Positions 60,904 to 64,000 of a stretch of 64,000 nt of DNA are shown here, piece by piece. Each line of letters opens with the position of its first letter. Position 1 is the first letter of the stretch. The translations under genes and the position numbers were made by a program. The DNA comes from Anaeramoeba flamelloides. Taxonomy: Eukaryota > Metamonada > Anaeramoebidae. The notes under the pieces were generated by a model. The model worked only from the letters and a program-made list of their open reading frames with translations, was not told the DNA's origin and did not search any database. The stretch is taken from NCBI GenBank assembly GCA_027625915.1, contig JANTQA010000048.1:744001-808000 (forward strand). The letters run 5' to 3'.

Positions 60904-62848
60904 ACTCACAATTTTCAGTATTACTATTTTTTCTTCATTTAATTCAAAAATTCAATAAATTTTTAGTAAAAATAATTTTAAAATGTTTTTTATGATATTT
61001 TGAGTAATTTTGAGTAATTTTTAGGAATAATTGGAAATTTTGAGAATTATAAATTAATAGGGGGTACCGGCTGCCCAAAAAAAGTAGATTTTTTTCAACA
61101 AAATTTCAATCGATGCCAAATCAGTTTATTTTAGGTTTTTTTTAATTTTTTTTTGGCATTTTTTTTTAATCAATATTCCAGTTATTCTGTCCCGTTGGGG
61201 CGACCATCAAAATGTCTATGTGAAAAAAGTTAGAAGGAGCTAAAAAACAAAAAAGATCAAAAAATCTAAATTTTATTAGAAAAGTTCAAAAAAAAAAAAA
61301 AAAATTCTTCCAATTAGGTACAAAAAATATCAAATCACAATAAACATCCTGTTTAGTAAAAAAAAAAATGATTTTTTTTCATCACTTTATATTCAGAAAG
61401 TCAAATATTTACTAAATTTTTTTTTTTTTTAAATTTCATTTTTTTTTTTTTTCAAAAAAAAATAATTTTTATATTTCCTAATAATGTGTTAATCAATGTT
61501 AATTTTTTGAAAAACATATCACTAAATATAACTGTATAAAACATATATCTTTTGGGGAATTATTATCCACTAAAAAAAAAATTAATGAAAAAAAAATATA
61601 TATAAAAATCAAAAAATCATTTTTTTTCTAGTAATTTTAATAGGAAAAAAATATGATTTTTTTTCACTTTTTGTGAATAAAAACCCTATTTTTGAAGATA
61701 TTAGAAAATAGATTTCATATTTCCTTTAGGGGGTATATTGTGAAATGATTTTTCACTCTTAAAAAATTTTCGATTTTTGAAAAATTTTCAAAAAAAAATT
61801 TTACACTTGTGTAGTTCAATAGTTTGTGCAAAAAAAAATTCCAAAAAGTGTGACTTAATTTGTTATTTTTGTGTTCATTAATTAAATCCATTGTTAAATT
61901 CTAAAAAGAAGTTACTAACTGAATGAGGAAATCAATTTTTTTTTTGGTGGAAAAAATAGAATTATTGTCAAGTCAAATGATAATAAATCTTTTTTCCAAA
62001 ATATAGAACCCAATTTACATTTAACAAAAAACTTTGGTGCAACTATAATTCCTAAAAAATCTTTCAAGATCAGAACCCGAAACAAGGGAGAACAACAATG
62101 TCTCTCCCACTTTTAACAAACCAAATTTACCAAATGTTTTTTTTTGTTTGACATAATCAGTATCTTCTAACAATTAATTTACAATTTGTGACCAATACAA
62201 GACAGGGAATATTAGAATAATCACTTGTTAATGGTTTTTGGGAAACTGTCATCTTGGGGATCTTGTTTCAAAAAATATACTTTTTTTCAAATAAGTATTA
62301 TGCTTTAAATAACTACCCAGTTCAAAAAAAAACATATAAATGGCTTTTTTAGACATAAATTGCTTAATTTCAATTCATTTTCTTATTGCTTTTTTTTTCA
62401 CCAATTTAATTTTATAAAAAAAATTAAAAAAAAAAAAAAAATTTAAATTGAGCATATTTTTTAATTTTTGATGATTTTTAATTCTCTTTATTCTTCCACA
62501 TTGAATTATCTCTTTGAAAAAATGGATTGCTTAAAATTGAATAGTTAAAAACAACTGAAAATTTTCATTTTTCGAACTTTTTTGTCGATTTTCTCAAATT
62601 AATAACCCTTTAAAAATAAATTCATCTCAGTAAAACTACTCCTCACAACTGAACAAACAAGTGATGTCAGAAAGGTTTTCCTTACCCTAAAAAATCCCAT
62701 TTATTTTTACCAATCAAAAATAACACAAGAATTTGTACATTCAAAGGGTTTTATCATTAGCAAACTGAAAAAGCACCTATAGTTATTTCTTGAGATCAAA
62801 CACTTCAAAAAATGACTTTTCCATTTTCATCACCTCTTCTTAACATTT

Positions 62849-63064
62849 AACTTCAAAATTGGAAAAAATTTTCGCTTCCTTTTTTTCCTTTTTAAAAAAA
62901 GAACTTTTGAAAGAAATAGATTGTAATTTGTGATCTTTTGATGATTTACTTTCCGCTTTATTCAATTGGAAAGACTATTTAAACTTAGAATTCACAGGAA
63001 AGCCCGATTTAAGAATTGAAAAATAAATAAAATCAGTTGAAATTTTATCCCATTTAACATTCAC
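62849..63064. repeat. C-type repeat copy
   Basis: It starts AAAATTGGAAAAAATTTTCG then CTTCC. It has the internal words GAAAGAAATAGATTGTAATT and TGTGATCTTTTGATG, and ends AAATTTTATCCCATTTAAC. The copy at 45678 has the same order. Confidence 0.5.
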
Positions 63065-63680
63065 AAACCATCAACCCAAAATTCTAATAAACTTTTCACT
63101 TCATAATTCTATATATTGTAAAAAAGTGTTTAAACGTGTTTAGCAATATGTCTTACTTCTGTTTTTTGAATTATATTGTTTATTGATCGACTCTTCAAGC
63201 TTAAAACATAAAAAAATAAAAAAAAAATAAATTTTTTTGAAATAAATACAAACAATTTCTAAATAGGCAAAAATAAATGTTCAATTGTGAAAAAACGCGA
63301 TATAATCATTTGTGTTGAAACTTTTAATGCAGAAATCTTTGATTTTTAAACATAAAGCTTTTTTGGATGCACAAAAACTTTCGAGTAATAAATTGATCCT
63401 CACAAAGAATATCTTGAATCAACGTGAGTCCACAACTCAATAAGTTTTGTGGAATTCTTGGATGAAAAAAAAAAGTTTTGAAGAGAAATTTCAAAAACGA
63501 ATTAATTATTATTATTTCTCAAGAGATGATCAACAAACCAAAAAGTCTTTTTTAGTCTTTCCACTCAAAAAAAAATTCATTTCAATTTCATTTTAAAATG
63601 GAAAATCATTTTCTAATCCTTTGATTTGTCTATTTTTTTTTTTTGATTTTTTAATTCTTTTCGAATTCTAAAATTCAACA

Positions 63681-63955
63681 ATGGGTAATAGCAATATAAT
63701 TGGAAACCCAAGAATCTTTCCAACCAAAAAGTTCACTAAACACTTAAAATCGATCTTGAATTTGGAGCTACCAATATGTTGCTTGTCTCCGCGTGGGAAT
63801 TTTTGCTTTGTTAATAACACCTTTTCCAAATTTTTTTCAATCCCCCAAACCTCAAATCTTCCAAAACAAAAAATCCAAGACTTTTTCCCAAAGTGCCAAT
63901 CAAACTCTCATGATAGCAACTTTTTATCACTGAAAATCGAAAAAAAATTATTAAA
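63681..63955 (+). CDS. First exon of a PAS-domain-like protein (incomplete, runs off the right edge)
   Basis: ATG at 63681 opens 91 codons plus two bases, ending at a GTAAGT donor (63956). The protein begins MGNSNIIGNPRIFPTKKFTK and continues ELPICCLSPRGNFCFVNNTF then SKFFSIPQ. The pattern hydrophobic-P-x-x-C-L-S-x-x-G-x-F-x-F-V-N-x-x-F is what the first strands of a PAS fold look like (x-G-x-I-x-x-x-N-x-x-F). That assignment is inference from a short piece. Gly2 would allow N-myristoylation, but Ile at position 6 is unfavourable. The next exon is outside the window. Confidence 0.55.
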
Positions 63956-64000
63956 GTAAGTGTTGTTTTGATAATTATTTTTTTTCTTTTTATTTTTATT

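Larger units (their letters stand above)
60465..63680. other. 3.2 kb intergenic DNA right of the transposase
   Basis: This contains AT arrays (60622-60645, 60877-60901), a GC-richer 30-codon open frame (60744-60836), two GC-rich patches (61061-61077 and 61188-61206), and a C-type repeat (62849-63064). The PAS-like exon's promoter should be in the last few hundred bases, but no motif stands out. Confidence 0.55.

Overview
The window is a very AT-rich (clearly over 75% A+T by eye), gene-poor stretch of a eukaryotic nuclear genome. Homopolymer tracts and AT, CT and GA microsatellites are everywhere. The genes are split by GT-AG introns, use the standard code, and most of the host genes end in TAA. 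Ras, Rab, an LCAT-type acyltransferase, a split ubiquitin-eL40 gene, a heptahelical receptor and a PAS-like exon together suggest a free-living amoeboid or flagellate protist. The extreme AT content with introns of 1.6-5.4 kb does not fit Dictyostelium, whose introns are short. An Anaeramoeba-like or similar amoeba is my guess, not proven.

Layout. 2245-2704 (minus) holds the first two exons of a multi-pass receptor that seems to run off the left edge. 12048-13805 (minus) is a complete five-exon Ras GTPase. 18738-24487 (minus) is a complete four-exon secreted LCAT/lysosomal phospholipase A2-like enzyme. 35386-35921 (plus) is a two-exon ubiquitin-ribosomal protein eL40 fusion with a one-base frame break in an A run. 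40595-46832 (minus) is a complete three-exon Rab-like GTPase with a 5.4 kb intron. About 53017-53290 (minus) is a weak cyclin-like remnant. 56462-60464 (plus) is a decayed DNA transposon whose transposase resembles the TNP2/CACTA group. 63681-63955 (plus) is the first exon of a PAS-like protein that continues past the right edge.

The rest, well over 80% of the window, is intron or intergenic DNA packed with small non-autonomous DNA elements. I recognise about ten families by comparing copies within the window. They include a ~200 bp TA-flanked foldback MITE with Tc1/mariner-type ends, four ~550 bp copies of a family with AAAGGGG ends, three ~540 bp copies of a family with TTCCAAAAATTTGGACA ends, and a foldback element with 141 bp arms that differ at one base. 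Elements are nested in each other and sit inside the introns of the Ras, LCAT and Rab genes.

The host genes do not form a pathway. Two are membrane-traffic or signalling switches (Rab, Ras), one is a receptor, one a lipid enzyme and one a translation/ubiquitin gene. The most informative points are the intron shared by Ras and Rab just before DTAGQ, the 15 and 16 nt microexons, the broken eL40, the recent long hairpin at 25847-26410, and a duplicated hairpin-bearing unit at 55032-55190.
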